The position numbers were made by a program, and so were the translations under genes. Positions 17,243-24,559 of a stretch of DNA of 32,309 bases are shown here, piece after piece. Every line of letters begins with the position of its first letter. Within the stretch, counting starts at the first letter, position 1. Origin of the DNA: Limisphaerales bacterium (GTDB lineage Bacteria > Verrucomicrobiota > Verrucomicrobiia > Limisphaerales > BOG-1460); the NCBI GenBank assembly GCA_003159675.1, contig PLQC01000075.1:1-32309 (forward strand), given 5' to 3'. The notes below the pieces were generated by a model. The model did not search any database. It was not told where the DNA came from and saw nothing but the letters and a program-made list of their open reading frames with translations.

Positions 17243-17547
17243 CCCCTGCGGCCCCGAAACCGACCCGCGCGCTCTGCTGCTATGGCCGGGCAAAAGACAA
17301 AAGAAGGCTGGCCTTCGCGGCACGCCCGTCGGTTCGTTGCCGGTCCGCGGCGCCGATTCTTTCCACGGCCGGACCCGGCGGACGGCCGCCGGGGAGGCGG
17401 CGCGCGGGCGCCCGGGGGCCTGGAGCGCGAGCGGGTTTGCGACCGAAGTATCAGCACGAGAACAGACGCGGAAGACCCCGAAAACAGGCACGATCCTGAC
17501 ACCCACCCCCCGCGGCCGCGCCGGCCACAACCCCGGCGTGGTAAGGG

Positions 17548-17566
17548 ATTCCCCTACCTTGGGTAG
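17548..17566. promoter_or_regulatory. possible operator: ATTCCCCTA plus CTACC-TTG-GGTAG dyad
   Basis: A 5-nt inverted repeat with a 3-nt spacer (17554-17566) overlaps the 9-mer ATTCCCCTA at 17548-17556. It sits about 70-90 nt before the start of the AraC-type regulator. The same 9-mer lies within a stronger palindrome at 23078-23098, upstream of the unknown gene at 23154. A shared regulator-binding site is a possibility, not a demonstration. Confidence 0.3.
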
Positions 17567-17636
17567 TCCATTTGGCTAGTCAGCACCCGGAGGCACCCCA
17601 ATTGTTGTTTCCATTGCTTTAACCTAATTTGCTCCC

Positions 17637-18692
17637 ATGCAAACAACTTTTGTAAGGCAAGAAATGGTGAGTCGGACGGATGAGGGCGATCTTAGGGGGA
17701 GTGCGGCGGGCGACGGGCGGATCCCGTCTCGCGCCGGTGATTTCAAGAAGGCGCCGGTGCTGCGGCCGAAGAACCCTTACGCGGCGCCCTCGGCCAACGG
17801 CAACGGCAACGGCCACGCCAATCGGGCGCTGGTCGAGGCCCTGGTCGGCTCGAAGATTTACCAGGAATACGAGCGTGCTTTCAGCGAGACGACCGGTCTG
17901 CCGGTGGCGTTGCGGCCGGTGGAATCGTGGCAGTTGCCGCACCACGGCAAGCGCAATGAAAGCCCGTTCTGCCAGATTCTGGCCCAACGAAGCCGCGCGT
18001 GCGGCGCGTGTTTGCAGGTGCAGGAAGCGCTCTCCCAACGGGCGACCCAGGAACCGTACACCGCGACGTGTTCGATGGGGATGTGCGACACCGCCGTGCC
18101 GGTGCGGTTGGGCGACCGGCTCATCGGATTTCTCCAAACCGGCCAGGTTTTCCGCAAGAAACCGACCCCGCTCCAGTTCGAGCGGGCCTCCAAACAGGTC
18201 GCGGAATGGGGCGTGGATCTGGATCGTGAACATTTGAAGCAGGCGTTCTTCGGCACGCAAGTGGTGCCGCAGAAGCGCCACGACTCGGTGGTCAAGCTGC
18301 TGACGATCTTCGCTCAACACCTTTCGATGCTGAGCAACCAGGTCGTGGTGCAACAGGACAACGCCGAGCCCCCGGTCATCACCCGGGCAAAGGAGTACAT
18401 CCACGAGCACCAGACCGAGGAGCTGTCCCTCGGCCAGGTGGCGAAGTCCGTGAATACGAGCACGTTTTACTTCTGCAAAATGTTCAAGAAAGTGACCGGC
18501 ATTAATTTCACCGATTACCTCTCGCGCGTGCGGATCGAGAAATCCAAGAACCTGTTGCTGAACCCCAATCTGCGCGTCAGCGAAATCGCCTTTGAAGTCG
18601 GTTTCCAGTCACTCACCCACTTCAACCGTGTTTTCAAGAAGATTCTCGGACAATCTCCGACGGAATATCGGGCCCAATTGCTGGGCAAATAA
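17637..18692 (+). CDS. AraC-family regulator with PocR-like sensory domain
   Basis: This is a transcription factor of 351 residues. After a poorly ordered, Asn/Gly-rich N-terminus (residues 1-65) comes a PocR-type domain (about 70-230) with the typical cysteine pattern: FCQILA, ACGACLQ and ATCSMGMCDTAVPV, then GFLQTGQVF. The C-terminal 100 residues are a double helix-turn-helix of AraC type (LSLGQVAKSVNTSTFYFCKMFKK and SEIAFEVGFQSLTHFNRVFKK). PocR domains bind small ligands in regulators of anaerobic or B12-linked catabolism; the ligand here is unknown. ATG 17637 gives the longest form. ATG 17664 has a better ribosome site (AAGG about 8 nt upstream) and may be the real start. It is followed by a hairpin and the sensor kinase cluster on the same strand. 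Confidence 0.88.
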   Translation: MQTTFVRQEMVSRTDEGDLRGSAAGDGRIPSRAGDFKKAPVLRPKNPYAAPSANGNGNGHANRALVEALVGSKIYQEYERAFSETTGLPVALRPVESWQLPHHGKRNESPFCQILAQRSRACGACLQVQEALSQRATQEPYTATCSMGMCDTAVPVRLGDRLIGFLQTGQVFRKKPTPLQFERASKQVAEWGVDLDREHLKQAFFGTQVVPQKRHDSVVKLLTIFAQHLSMLSNQVVVQQDNAEPPVITRAKEYIHEHQTEELSLGQVAKSVNTSTFYFCKMFKKVTGINFTDYLSRVRIEKSKNLLLNPNLRVSEIAFEVGFQSLTHFNRVFKKILGQSPTEYRAQLLGK

Positions 18693-18700
18693 ACTGATTT

Positions 18701-18719
18701 GGGCGCCTCCGTGGCGCCC
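18701..18719. terminator. hairpin after the AraC regulator, no U-tract
   Basis: A perfect 7-nt stem, GGGCGCC/GGCGCCC, with a 5-nt loop begins 8 nt after the regulator's stop codon. No run of T follows, so an intrinsic terminator of the classical kind is doubtful. mRNA 3'-end stabilisation is an alternative. Confidence 0.35.
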
Positions 18720-18836
18720 GTTACCCCCAAAAGCCTCCTCCAGCCGCGGGTGGAAGCGCCCGCGACTCTGCTTTTTCAGGGATTGACTTCGGGATTGGAA
18801 TTGAGGACGGGTTCTCCAATACTGCCGCCGTTCCGC

Positions 18837-20474
18837 ATGGCCGATTACACGCACATGACCAGGGCCGCGCTCGTCGCGCGCCTCCGGTCGCTCGAATCGA
18901 AAAAAAGACGCCCCGGCAACCAAAGCGCCCCGCCGACGAAGCTCCCAACGGCACTGTCCGACAGCGAAGAACGGCTGCGGGCAATTCTCGAGACGGCGGC
19001 GGAGGGCATCATCACCATCGACGACCGCGGCCGCATCGAGTCCTTCAACCGCGCCGCCGAAATGATTTTCGGCTACAAAGCCGGGGAAGTCATCGGCAGG
19101 AACGTGAGCCTGTTGATGCCCTCGCCGGACCGGGAATGCCACGACAGCTACCTTGCGAATTACCAGCAGACCGGCACGGCCAAAATCATCGGCATCGGCC
19201 GGGAGGTCGCCGCCCGCCGCAAGGACGGATCCACTTTCCCGATCGACCTTTCCGTGAGCGAGATGCGCCTCGCCGACCGGCGCTTGTTCACGGGATTCAT
19301 CCGCGACGTCACCGTGCGCAAGCGGGCCGAGGAACAGTTGAGGCTGTTGTCCGAGGCGCTGGAATCGACGGCCAACGGGATAGCGATCACCGACACCGAC
19401 GGGCAGATTCTCTGGGTCAACCCGGCCTTCACCCGGCTGACGGGCTACGACCGGGATGAAGTGGTGGGCCGGAATCCGCGCATCCTCAAATCCGGAAAGC
19501 ATCCACCGGAACTCTACCGCGAGCTATGGGAGACCATCCGGCACGGCCAGTCGTGGCACGGTGAGATGGTGAATCGCCGCAAGGACGGTTCGCTTTACCC
19601 CGAAGAAATGACCGTCACCCCGGTTCGCGCGGGCGACGGCGACATCACTCACTTCGTTGCCGTCAAACAGGACATCACCGAACGGAAGCGGGCCGAGGAA
19701 AAGCTGGCCGCGCTGGCGCAGACCCTCGCCGAAAAGAACAAGGAACTGGAGACGATTGTCTATGTGGCCTCGCACGATCTGCGCTCGCCGCTCGTCAACA
19801 TTCAAGGGTTCGGCAAGGAACTGGCCCTGGCCTGCGGCAGGCTGCAGAAGCTCGCGCCGGACTTGAAACCCGACGCCGGCTCCGCGGAACTGGGACAACT
19901 CCTCTCTCAAGAGATTCCGGAGGCCCTTGAATACATCCAGGCGGGCGTTGCAAAAATCGACTCGCTGTTGTCCGGCTTCCTGCGGTACTCGCGCCTGGGC
20001 CGCGCCGCGCTCAAAATCGAGCGCCTCGACGTGAAAACCATGCTGTCCGGCATCGCCCAGGCCATGGAGTTTCAGATCAAACAGGCCGGGGCGACGTTGC
20101 AGGTCGGGACGGTGCCGGACTGCCTGGGCGACGCCACGCAAATCGACCAGGTCTTTTCGAACCTGCTGGACAACGCCGTCAAGTACCTCGATCCCGAACG
20201 CCCCGGCCTGATCTCCGTGACGGGCCGCATCGAGGAAGACCGCGCGATTTACACCGTTCGCGACAACGGCATCGGCATCCCGCAGGGACATCAGGAAAAA
20301 ATCTTCGAGATTTTCCACCGCTTGAATCCCTCGCACGGCACGGGAGAAGGGCTGGGGCTGACGATCGCCCAGCGCATTCTTGAACGCCACAACGGCAGTA
20401 TCCGCGTCGAATCCGGGCCAGGAGCGGGCACGGCCTTTTTTGTTTCCCTCCCCGCCCCCGCGCAGGCAACATGA
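18837..20474 (+). CDS. PAS-PAS sensor histidine kinase with FixL-like first PAS
   Basis: This is a soluble kinase of 545 residues with no membrane segment. PAS1 spans about residues 42-165 and PAS2 about 170-290, each ending in a DxTxRKRAEE linker. A HisKA domain has His313 in VASHDLRSPL. The ATPase domain has QVFSNLLDNAVKYLD, DNGIGIP and GEGLGLTIAQRILERHNG. PAS1 contains RECHDSYL and IIGIGREV; His102 and Arg122 are spaced exactly as the haem ligand His200 and Arg220 of Bradyrhizobium FixL, though the FixL Arg206 position is Asn108. Oxygen or redox sensing is thus possible but unproven, since many PAS domains share this pattern. ATG 18837 starts MADYTHMTRAALVARLRSLE; the frame is open 138 nt further upstream. 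It ends 4 nt before the next start. Confidence 0.88.
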   Translation: MADYTHMTRAALVARLRSLESKKRRPGNQSAPPTKLPTALSDSEERLRAILETAAEGIITIDDRGRIESFNRAAEMIFGYKAGEVIGRNVSLLMPSPDRECHDSYLANYQQTGTAKIIGIGREVAARRKDGSTFPIDLSVSEMRLADRRLFTGFIRDVTVRKRAEEQLRLLSEALESTANGIAITDTDGQILWVNPAFTRLTGYDRDEVVGRNPRILKSGKHPPELYRELWETIRHGQSWHGEMVNRRKDGSLYPEEMTVTPVRAGDGDITHFVAVKQDITERKRAEEKLAALAQTLAEKNKELETIVYVASHDLRSPLVNIQGFGKELALACGRLQKLAPDLKPDAGSAELGQLLSQEIPEALEYIQAGVAKIDSLLSGFLRYSRLGRAALKIERLDVKTMLSGIAQAMEFQIKQAGATLQVGTVPDCLGDATQIDQVFSNLLDNAVKYLDPERPGLISVTGRIEEDRAIYTVRDNGIGIPQGHQEKIFEIFHRLNPSHGTGEGLGLTIAQRILERHNGSIRVESGPGAGTAFFVSLPAPAQAT

Positions 20475-20478
20475 GGGC

Positions 20479-20931
20479 ATGAAAACGGCACGTGAAGTGG
20501 TGATACTCATCGCCGAAGATGACGCGGGCCATGCGCGGTTGATCGAAAAGAACCTCGCGCGCGCGGGCCTGCACAATGGCATCCAGTGGTTCGCGGACGG
20601 GCAGGCCATCCTGGACTTTCTCTTCCGCCGCGGATCCGGCCGGCGCCGCGCCGTGGATGTGCCCTGCCTGCTCCTGCTGGATATCCGCATGCCGCGCGTC
20701 GATGGCGTCGAAGTATTGCGCCAGATCAAGGCCGATCCCGAATTGCACAAGGTTCCCGTCATCATGCTGACGACGACGGATGATCCGCGCGAGGTCCAGC
20801 GGTGCCATGAAATTGGATGCAACAGCTACATCGTGAAGCCCGTGGATTACGACAAGTTTGCGGATGCCATCAAAAGCCTGGGACTTTATATTTCCCTCGT
20901 TGAGATTCCCGACATCAATGGTGGCGGGTGA
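20479..20931 (+). CDS. single-domain Rcp1-like response regulator
   Basis: This is a stand-alone receiver of 150 residues without an output domain, of the type paired with phytochrome-like kinases in cyanobacteria (Rcp1). Acidic pocket residues are in ILIAEDD (12-15), the phospho-acceptor is Asp68 in LLLLDIRMPRVDG, and Lys120 lies in SYIVKPVDY. The MLTTTDDPREVQRCHEIGC segment is typical of the group. The ATG at 20479 follows the kinase stop by 4 nt, with GAGG just before it, so translation is coupled. With no DNA-binding part it probably relays phosphate to, or competes within, the adjacent kinase system. Confidence 0.9.
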   Translation: MKTAREVVILIAEDDAGHARLIEKNLARAGLHNGIQWFADGQAILDFLFRRGSGRRRAVDVPCLLLLDIRMPRVDGVEVLRQIKADPELHKVPVIMLTTTDDPREVQRCHEIGCNSYIVKPVDYDKFADAIKSLGLYISLVEIPDINGGG

Positions 20932-20949
20932 TTGACAGAAGCTAGTCGT

Positions 20950-22431
20950 ATGCAGGGCGGCGCGAACCAGCGAACCATTTTCATCGTGGACGACGACCGC
21001 GGCCTTCTGCGCCTCATCGAGAAGGCGTTGCAGCGGGAGGGATTCCGCACCGGCAGCGCCCTTTCCGGCCGGGAGGCGCTGACGTGGCTGGCCGCGAATG
21101 ACGCCGACCTCCTGTTGCTGGATCTGAAACTTCAGGACATGGAAGGCAAGGAACTCATCCGACGGCTGTCGGAAACCCGGCCCCTGCTTCCCTTTGTCGT
21201 CATCACAGGACAGGGCGATGAACGCGTCGCGGTCGAAATGATGAAGGGCGGTGCGAAGGACTACCTCGTCAAGGACGTCGAGTTCCTCCAGTTTGTGCCC
21301 GAGGTGGTCAAACACGTCCTCGAGCAGATCGAAACAGAACGCCGCCTCGCCGCGGCCGAGGAGCGGGTGAACCTCGTCGAAAGCGTGGTGGAGCGCGGAT
21401 TCAGCGCCGTGCTGATTGCCGATGCGGACTTTCCCGATCCGCGGATTCTCTACGTCAACCCCAGTTTTACACAACTGACCGGCTATTCGCCGGAGCGGGT
21501 GACGGGACAACCGCTGAGCGCGTTAGGCGGATTGAGCGCCGTCCAGGAGCGGCTGCGGCAGGGGCTCCCGGAACAGGAACCCTTCCTGGAAGGCGTTTCC
21601 ACCTATCGCATCGCCGACGAGGAGCACTGGGTCGAATGGCGCGTCGGACCGGTCCGGGACAAGGGCGGTCGCATCACCCACTGTCTGGTGATCCTGCGCG
21701 ATATGACCGAGCGCAAACGGCTCGAGAAGGAGATTCTGGAAATCAGCGATCGCGAACAGCGCCGCATCGGACAGGACCTGCACGACGGCCTGTGCCAGCA
21801 ACTCGCCGGGATCGAATTCATGAGCCAGGCGCTCGAACAGAAGATCGCGCCTCGATCCAAAACCGATGCGAGGCGCGTGGGTGAGATCGCCGGACATGTG
21901 CGCGAAGCCATCCGCCAGACGCGCCTGCTCGCGCTCGGCCTTTCTCCCGTCACCGTCGAATCGGAAGGCCTCATGGCCGCGCTCCAGGAACTGGCATCCA
22001 ACACGGAAAAAGTCTTCCAGGTCGGCTGTCGCTTCGAGTGCCAGGCCCCCGTGCCGGTACGGGACCCCGCCGTGGCGACCCATCTCTTCCGCATCGCACA
22101 GGAGGCCGTGTCCAATGCCATCAAACATGGCAGGGCCAGGCAAATCGTGATTCGATTGGCCCAGCAGCAGAAGCGCCTGCTGCTGGCCGTCAACGATAAC
22201 GGGAGCGGTTTCCCCCAAATTCCGCCGCGACAAAGTGGAATGGGCTTGCGCATCATGCAATCCCGTGCGGGAATGATCGGCGGAACGCTGGCCCTGGACA
22301 ACAACCCGAAGGGCGGCGGACGCGTCCTGTGCGCCGTCGCGCTCAGCTCCAATTCTGAACAGAAAGCGAACGCAAGTGGCCCCAAGAAAAAACAACTCCA
22401 AGGCGAAAAAGCGGATTCTGATCGTCGATGA
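20950..22431 (+). CDS. REC-PAS-HisKA_3 hybrid histidine kinase
   Basis: This is a soluble kinase of 493 residues with its receiver at the N-terminus (about 8-125): Asp58 in LLLLDLKLQDMEG and Lys108 in YLVKDVEF. A short coiled linker leads to a PAS domain (about 150-255, ending ILRDMTERKRLEKE). A HisKA_3 dimerisation box follows with His278 in IGQDLHDGLCQQLAGIEFM. The ATPase domain shows FRIAQEAVSNAIKHG, NDNGSGF and GMGLRIMQSRAGMIGG. ATG 20950 is chosen. A TTG at 20932, directly after the stop of the preceding gene, is an alternative start. The N-terminal receiver may accept phosphate from the upstream PAS-PAS kinase, and the NarL-type regulator downstream is the natural output, so a relay is plausible. 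Confidence 0.9.
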   Translation: MQGGANQRTIFIVDDDRGLLRLIEKALQREGFRTGSALSGREALTWLAANDADLLLLDLKLQDMEGKELIRRLSETRPLLPFVVITGQGDERVAVEMMKGGAKDYLVKDVEFLQFVPEVVKHVLEQIETERRLAAAEERVNLVESVVERGFSAVLIADADFPDPRILYVNPSFTQLTGYSPERVTGQPLSALGGLSAVQERLRQGLPEQEPFLEGVSTYRIADEEHWVEWRVGPVRDKGGRITHCLVILRDMTERKRLEKEILEISDREQRRIGQDLHDGLCQQLAGIEFMSQALEQKIAPRSKTDARRVGEIAGHVREAIRQTRLLALGLSPVTVESEGLMAALQELASNTEKVFQVGCRFECQAPVPVRDPAVATHLFRIAQEAVSNAIKHGRARQIVIRLAQQQKRLLLAVNDNGSGFPQIPPRQSGMGLRIMQSRAGMIGGTLALDNNPKGGGRVLCAVALSSNSEQKANASGPKKKQLQGEKADSDRR

Positions 22432-23056
22432 CCATCCGATGATGCGCCAGGGTCTGGCCCAATTGATCACGAGCGAGCCGGACCTGATGGTGTGTTGCGA
22501 AGCCGACACGGCGGGCCAGGCGCTCGACCTGGCGGCGGCCCAAAAGCCCGATCTCGCGCTGGTGGATATTTCGCTCCCCGACAAGAACGGACTGGAGTTG
22601 ATCAAGGACATTCACGTGCTGTGTCCGAAGGTCCTGATCCTGGTGGTTTCCATGCATGACGAATCCCTGTACGCCGAACGCGTGCTGCGAGCCGGGGCGC
22701 GCGGCTATATCATGAAGCAGGAAGGCGGCAAGAAACTGGTGGAGGCGATCCGCCAGGTCCTGAGCGGGCGCATTTATGTCAGCGAAAAAATGTCGGCACG
22801 CATCCTGGAAATTTTTTCCGGACGCCGCTCCGAGAATGCCGGGTCGTCCGTCGAACGATTGTCCGACCGGGAGTTCGAAGTGTTTCAACTGATCAGCGAG
22901 GGAAAAGGCACGCGCGAAATCGCCGGCCACCTTCATCTCAGCGTGAAAACAGTCGAGGTGCATCGCGCCAACATCAAGGAGAAACTCAAAGTGAACACCG
23001 CCACCGACCTGATCCGCTACGCCGTTCGCTGGTCCGAGGCGCAGGTCGGGTCTTAG
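22376..23056 (+). CDS. NarL/FixJ-type response regulator
   Basis: This is a DNA-binding response regulator of 226 residues. After a basic N-terminus (PRKNNSKAKKR) the receiver shows ILIVDDHPMMRQGL, Asp64 in LALVDISLPDKNGLE and Lys114 in GYIMKQEGG. The LuxR helix-turn-helix is LSDREFEVFQLISEGKGTRE with VKTVEVHRANIKEKL. It starts with GTG 22376 and overlaps the end of the hybrid kinase by 56 nt, a tight coupling that supports a cognate pair. It is the only DNA-binding output of this kinase cluster apart from the AraC regulator upstream. Confidence 0.9.
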   Translation: MAPRKNNSKAKKRILIVDDHPMMRQGLAQLITSEPDLMVCCEADTAGQALDLAAAQKPDLALVDISLPDKNGLELIKDIHVLCPKVLILVVSMHDESLYAERVLRAGARGYIMKQEGGKKLVEAIRQVLSGRIYVSEKMSARILEIFSGRRSENAGSSVERLSDREFEVFQLISEGKGTREIAGHLHLSVKTVEVHRANIKEKLKVNTATDLIRYAVRWSEAQVGS

Positions 23057-23077
23057 CACTTCAAAACCCCTTAGTGG

Positions 23078-23098
23078 TTCTAGGCAATTCCCCTAGAA
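23078..23098. promoter_or_regulatory. palindrome TTCTAGG-N7-CCTAGAA upstream of unknown gene
   Basis: Two perfect 7-nt arms with a 7-nt spacer lie between the NarL-type regulator and the next gene, 56 nt before its GTG. The half-sites and spacing would suit a dimeric DNA-binding protein such as the LuxR-type regulator encoded next to it. The spacer and right arm contain ATTCCCCTA, also found at 17548. There is no T-tract, so I prefer operator over terminator. Confidence 0.4.
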
Positions 23099-23153
23099 TT
23101 GTTGCGCCCATTTCCGGGTTGCCAGACTCAGGCCCACGCGCAGGGTGAAGTGA

Positions 23154-23729
23154 GTGAAAGCAACCGTTCACGAGGGGATCCCCGTGGTCGCGGGAGGCAG
23201 GTCCAAACCGGCCTTCCGGGTGGTGATGGCTTACGACGATTTCGCATCCGGCAAGCGGGCCATGGACGCCTGCCACTTCCTGGTCTCCCAGTTCGGCGGC
23301 GGCGCCGAATTGCGCAGCACCATGTGGAAGTTTGACGTGCTGCGCAGCACCAAGCTCAACCAGATCGCCGTGGACGATGCCATCGAAGCGGACGTAATCA
23401 TCGTCGCCAACGCCCGGAACGGGGGATTGTCCGATGCCGTCAAGACCTGGATCGCCGGCTGGGTCCCGCGGAAGCAGGGACAGGCGGCGGCGCTCGTGGC
23501 GCTGATTGACTTCACAGGTGAGGACGTCCAGGCCGCCGTCCTGGCGCAGGCCTTTCTCAAGGACGCGGCCGCCGAGGCGAAGATCGATTTTCTCCCGCAG
23601 GAAATCCCGTTTCCGGAAAGCAGCCTGCCGCCGGTCTCGGTCGCGCAGGCCGCCGAGGCACCCCGGAAGGCCTCGATTCCGCCCTACAACCGGACGCCGA
23701 TGCTTGAGGGCTGGGGAATCAACGATTGA
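23154..23729 (+). CDS. protein of unknown function linked to signalling genes
   Basis: I do not assign a family to this 191-residue soluble protein. The N-terminal 130 residues look like a compact alpha/beta domain: FRVVMAYDDFASGKRAMDA, then TMWKFDVLRSTKLNQIAVDD, then ADVIIVANARNG, then ALVALIDFTGED. This is reminiscent of a Rossmann-like or receiver-like fold without receiver aspartates in order. The tail (140-191) is Pro/Ala-rich and ends in IPPYNRTPMLEGWGIND. The start is GTG 23154, preceded by a weak GGGTGAAG. It sits 97 nt after the NarL-type regulator in the same direction, with a palindrome between, so it could be a target or an accessory of that system. Confidence 0.7.
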   Translation: MKATVHEGIPVVAGGRSKPAFRVVMAYDDFASGKRAMDACHFLVSQFGGGAELRSTMWKFDVLRSTKLNQIAVDDAIEADVIIVANARNGGLSDAVKTWIAGWVPRKQGQAAALVALIDFTGEDVQAAVLAQAFLKDAAAEAKIDFLPQEIPFPESSLPPVSVAQAAEAPRKASIPPYNRTPMLEGWGIND

Positions 23730-23876
23730 CAGACCGCGGTCGGGCTTGATTAAGGACTTAAGCCCAGCCTCGCGTTTGTGTCCATGCCGGAAGAATATCC
23801 CGCTAATCATTTTCGGCAAGAATTCGCTGCATCACTTCCGTCTTGTTAAAACGGTAGAATTAAGAAGGCTAGAAGG

Positions 23877-24335
23877 ATGAAGACTGCACAAATCGGAAGA
23901 TGTGGCGAGTTGCTTGTTCAATACAAACTTCTATTGCGCGGCGTTGAGTCCGCGCCAATGACGACAGATTCCGGTGTTGACTTGGTCGCGTATTCGCCAC
24001 TGAACGGCAAGGCAGTAACAATTCAGGTGAAAACCAACCTGAAGTCCAAACCGGGTGGCGGGAAAGGTAAGCATGGCCTGGACTGGTGGATTTCTGAAAA
24101 TAGCCCAGCCCAATACGCTGCGCTTGTGGACTTATCTTCTGACCGGATATGGCTGTTGTCTCACGATGAGGTAAGCAAGCTAGCTCAGCAGAAATCGAGT
24201 GGTCGTTATCACCTTTACATGTATATTGATCCGACCGTCAAGCCTTCAAAGACAGGGCGTTTTGTCCACAGCTACGAGTTTGAAAAATTCCTCCTCGAAA
24301 ACTGCGCCCATGAGGTTTTCGGAGCAACAATTTGA
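23877..24335 (+). CDS. PD-(D/E)XK nuclease-like small protein, A+T-richer
   Basis: This is a protein of 152 residues with the core pattern of restriction-endonuclease-like folds: Gly-Glu at 10-11 (CGELLVQYKLLLRG), Asp35 in DSGVDLVAY and Gln50-Val-Lys52 in VTIQVKT. This matches the E...D...(E/Q)xK layout of the superfamily. A conserved-looking WWISENSPAQYAALVDLSS follows and fits families such as DUF4365-like nucleases. The ATG has AGAAGG directly upstream. G+C is visibly lower than in neighbours and codon use differs, suggesting recent transfer. No methylase or defence partner stands beside it. DNA cleavage activity is inference. Confidence 0.72.
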   Translation: MKTAQIGRCGELLVQYKLLLRGVESAPMTTDSGVDLVAYSPLNGKAVTIQVKTNLKSKPGGGKGKHGLDWWISENSPAQYAALVDLSSDRIWLLSHDEVSKLAQQKSSGRYHLYMYIDPTVKPSKTGRFVHSYEFEKFLLENCAHEVFGATI

Positions 24336-24559
24336 AATCAGCGCATAGTCAGACAAACAGCCCAGAAACAAAATAATCACACGCGACCGGTGGCGCGCCT
24401 GCAAAAAACGGTTAATGTTTGGCAAACAGAGGGAAGTCCGCAGCGCGTGCGCCTGCGAACTTTCCCAGGTTGAGGCAGGTTCGCTTCACGCCGCGGTGAA
24501 TTGAGCGCGCCGACACTGAATAATGACAGGCATTTTTCTGAATCTTTTTGAAATCTTGC
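24336..24559. other. intergenic, nothing recognised
   Basis: This stretch of 224 bases lies between the nuclease-like gene and the acyl-CoA synthetase/GNAT gene. It should hold the promoter of the latter, but no clear promoter, hairpin with T-tract or RNA gene is visible. Confidence 0.4.

Larger units (their letters stand above)
17017..17636. other. gene-free GC-rich intergenic region
   Basis: This 620-base space separates the leftward kinase from the rightward AraC regulator. Its first part (17081-17242) is a long inverted repeat. The part from about 17243 to 17540 is extremely G+C-rich; open frames of 140-160 codons exist in three phases, but their translations are rich in Arg, Pro and Gly and resemble nothing, as expected by chance in such sequence. 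The last 100 bases are A+T-richer and should contain the regulator's promoter. Confidence 0.6.

Noticed and set aside
17068-17579. Three overlapping frames of 143-159 codons in the GC-rich intergenic region
   Set aside because: All three are Arg/Pro/Gly-rich with no motif; stops are rare there because of base composition.
19524-21510. Two long leftward frames opposite the kinase cluster
   Set aside because: Both are antisense to well-supported kinase and receiver genes; long open antisense frames are common in G+C-rich DNA.
23747-23770. Hairpin GGGCTT...AAGCCC after the unknown gene as a terminator
   Set aside because: The stem is short, the loop is long and no T-run follows, so I do not list it as a feature.
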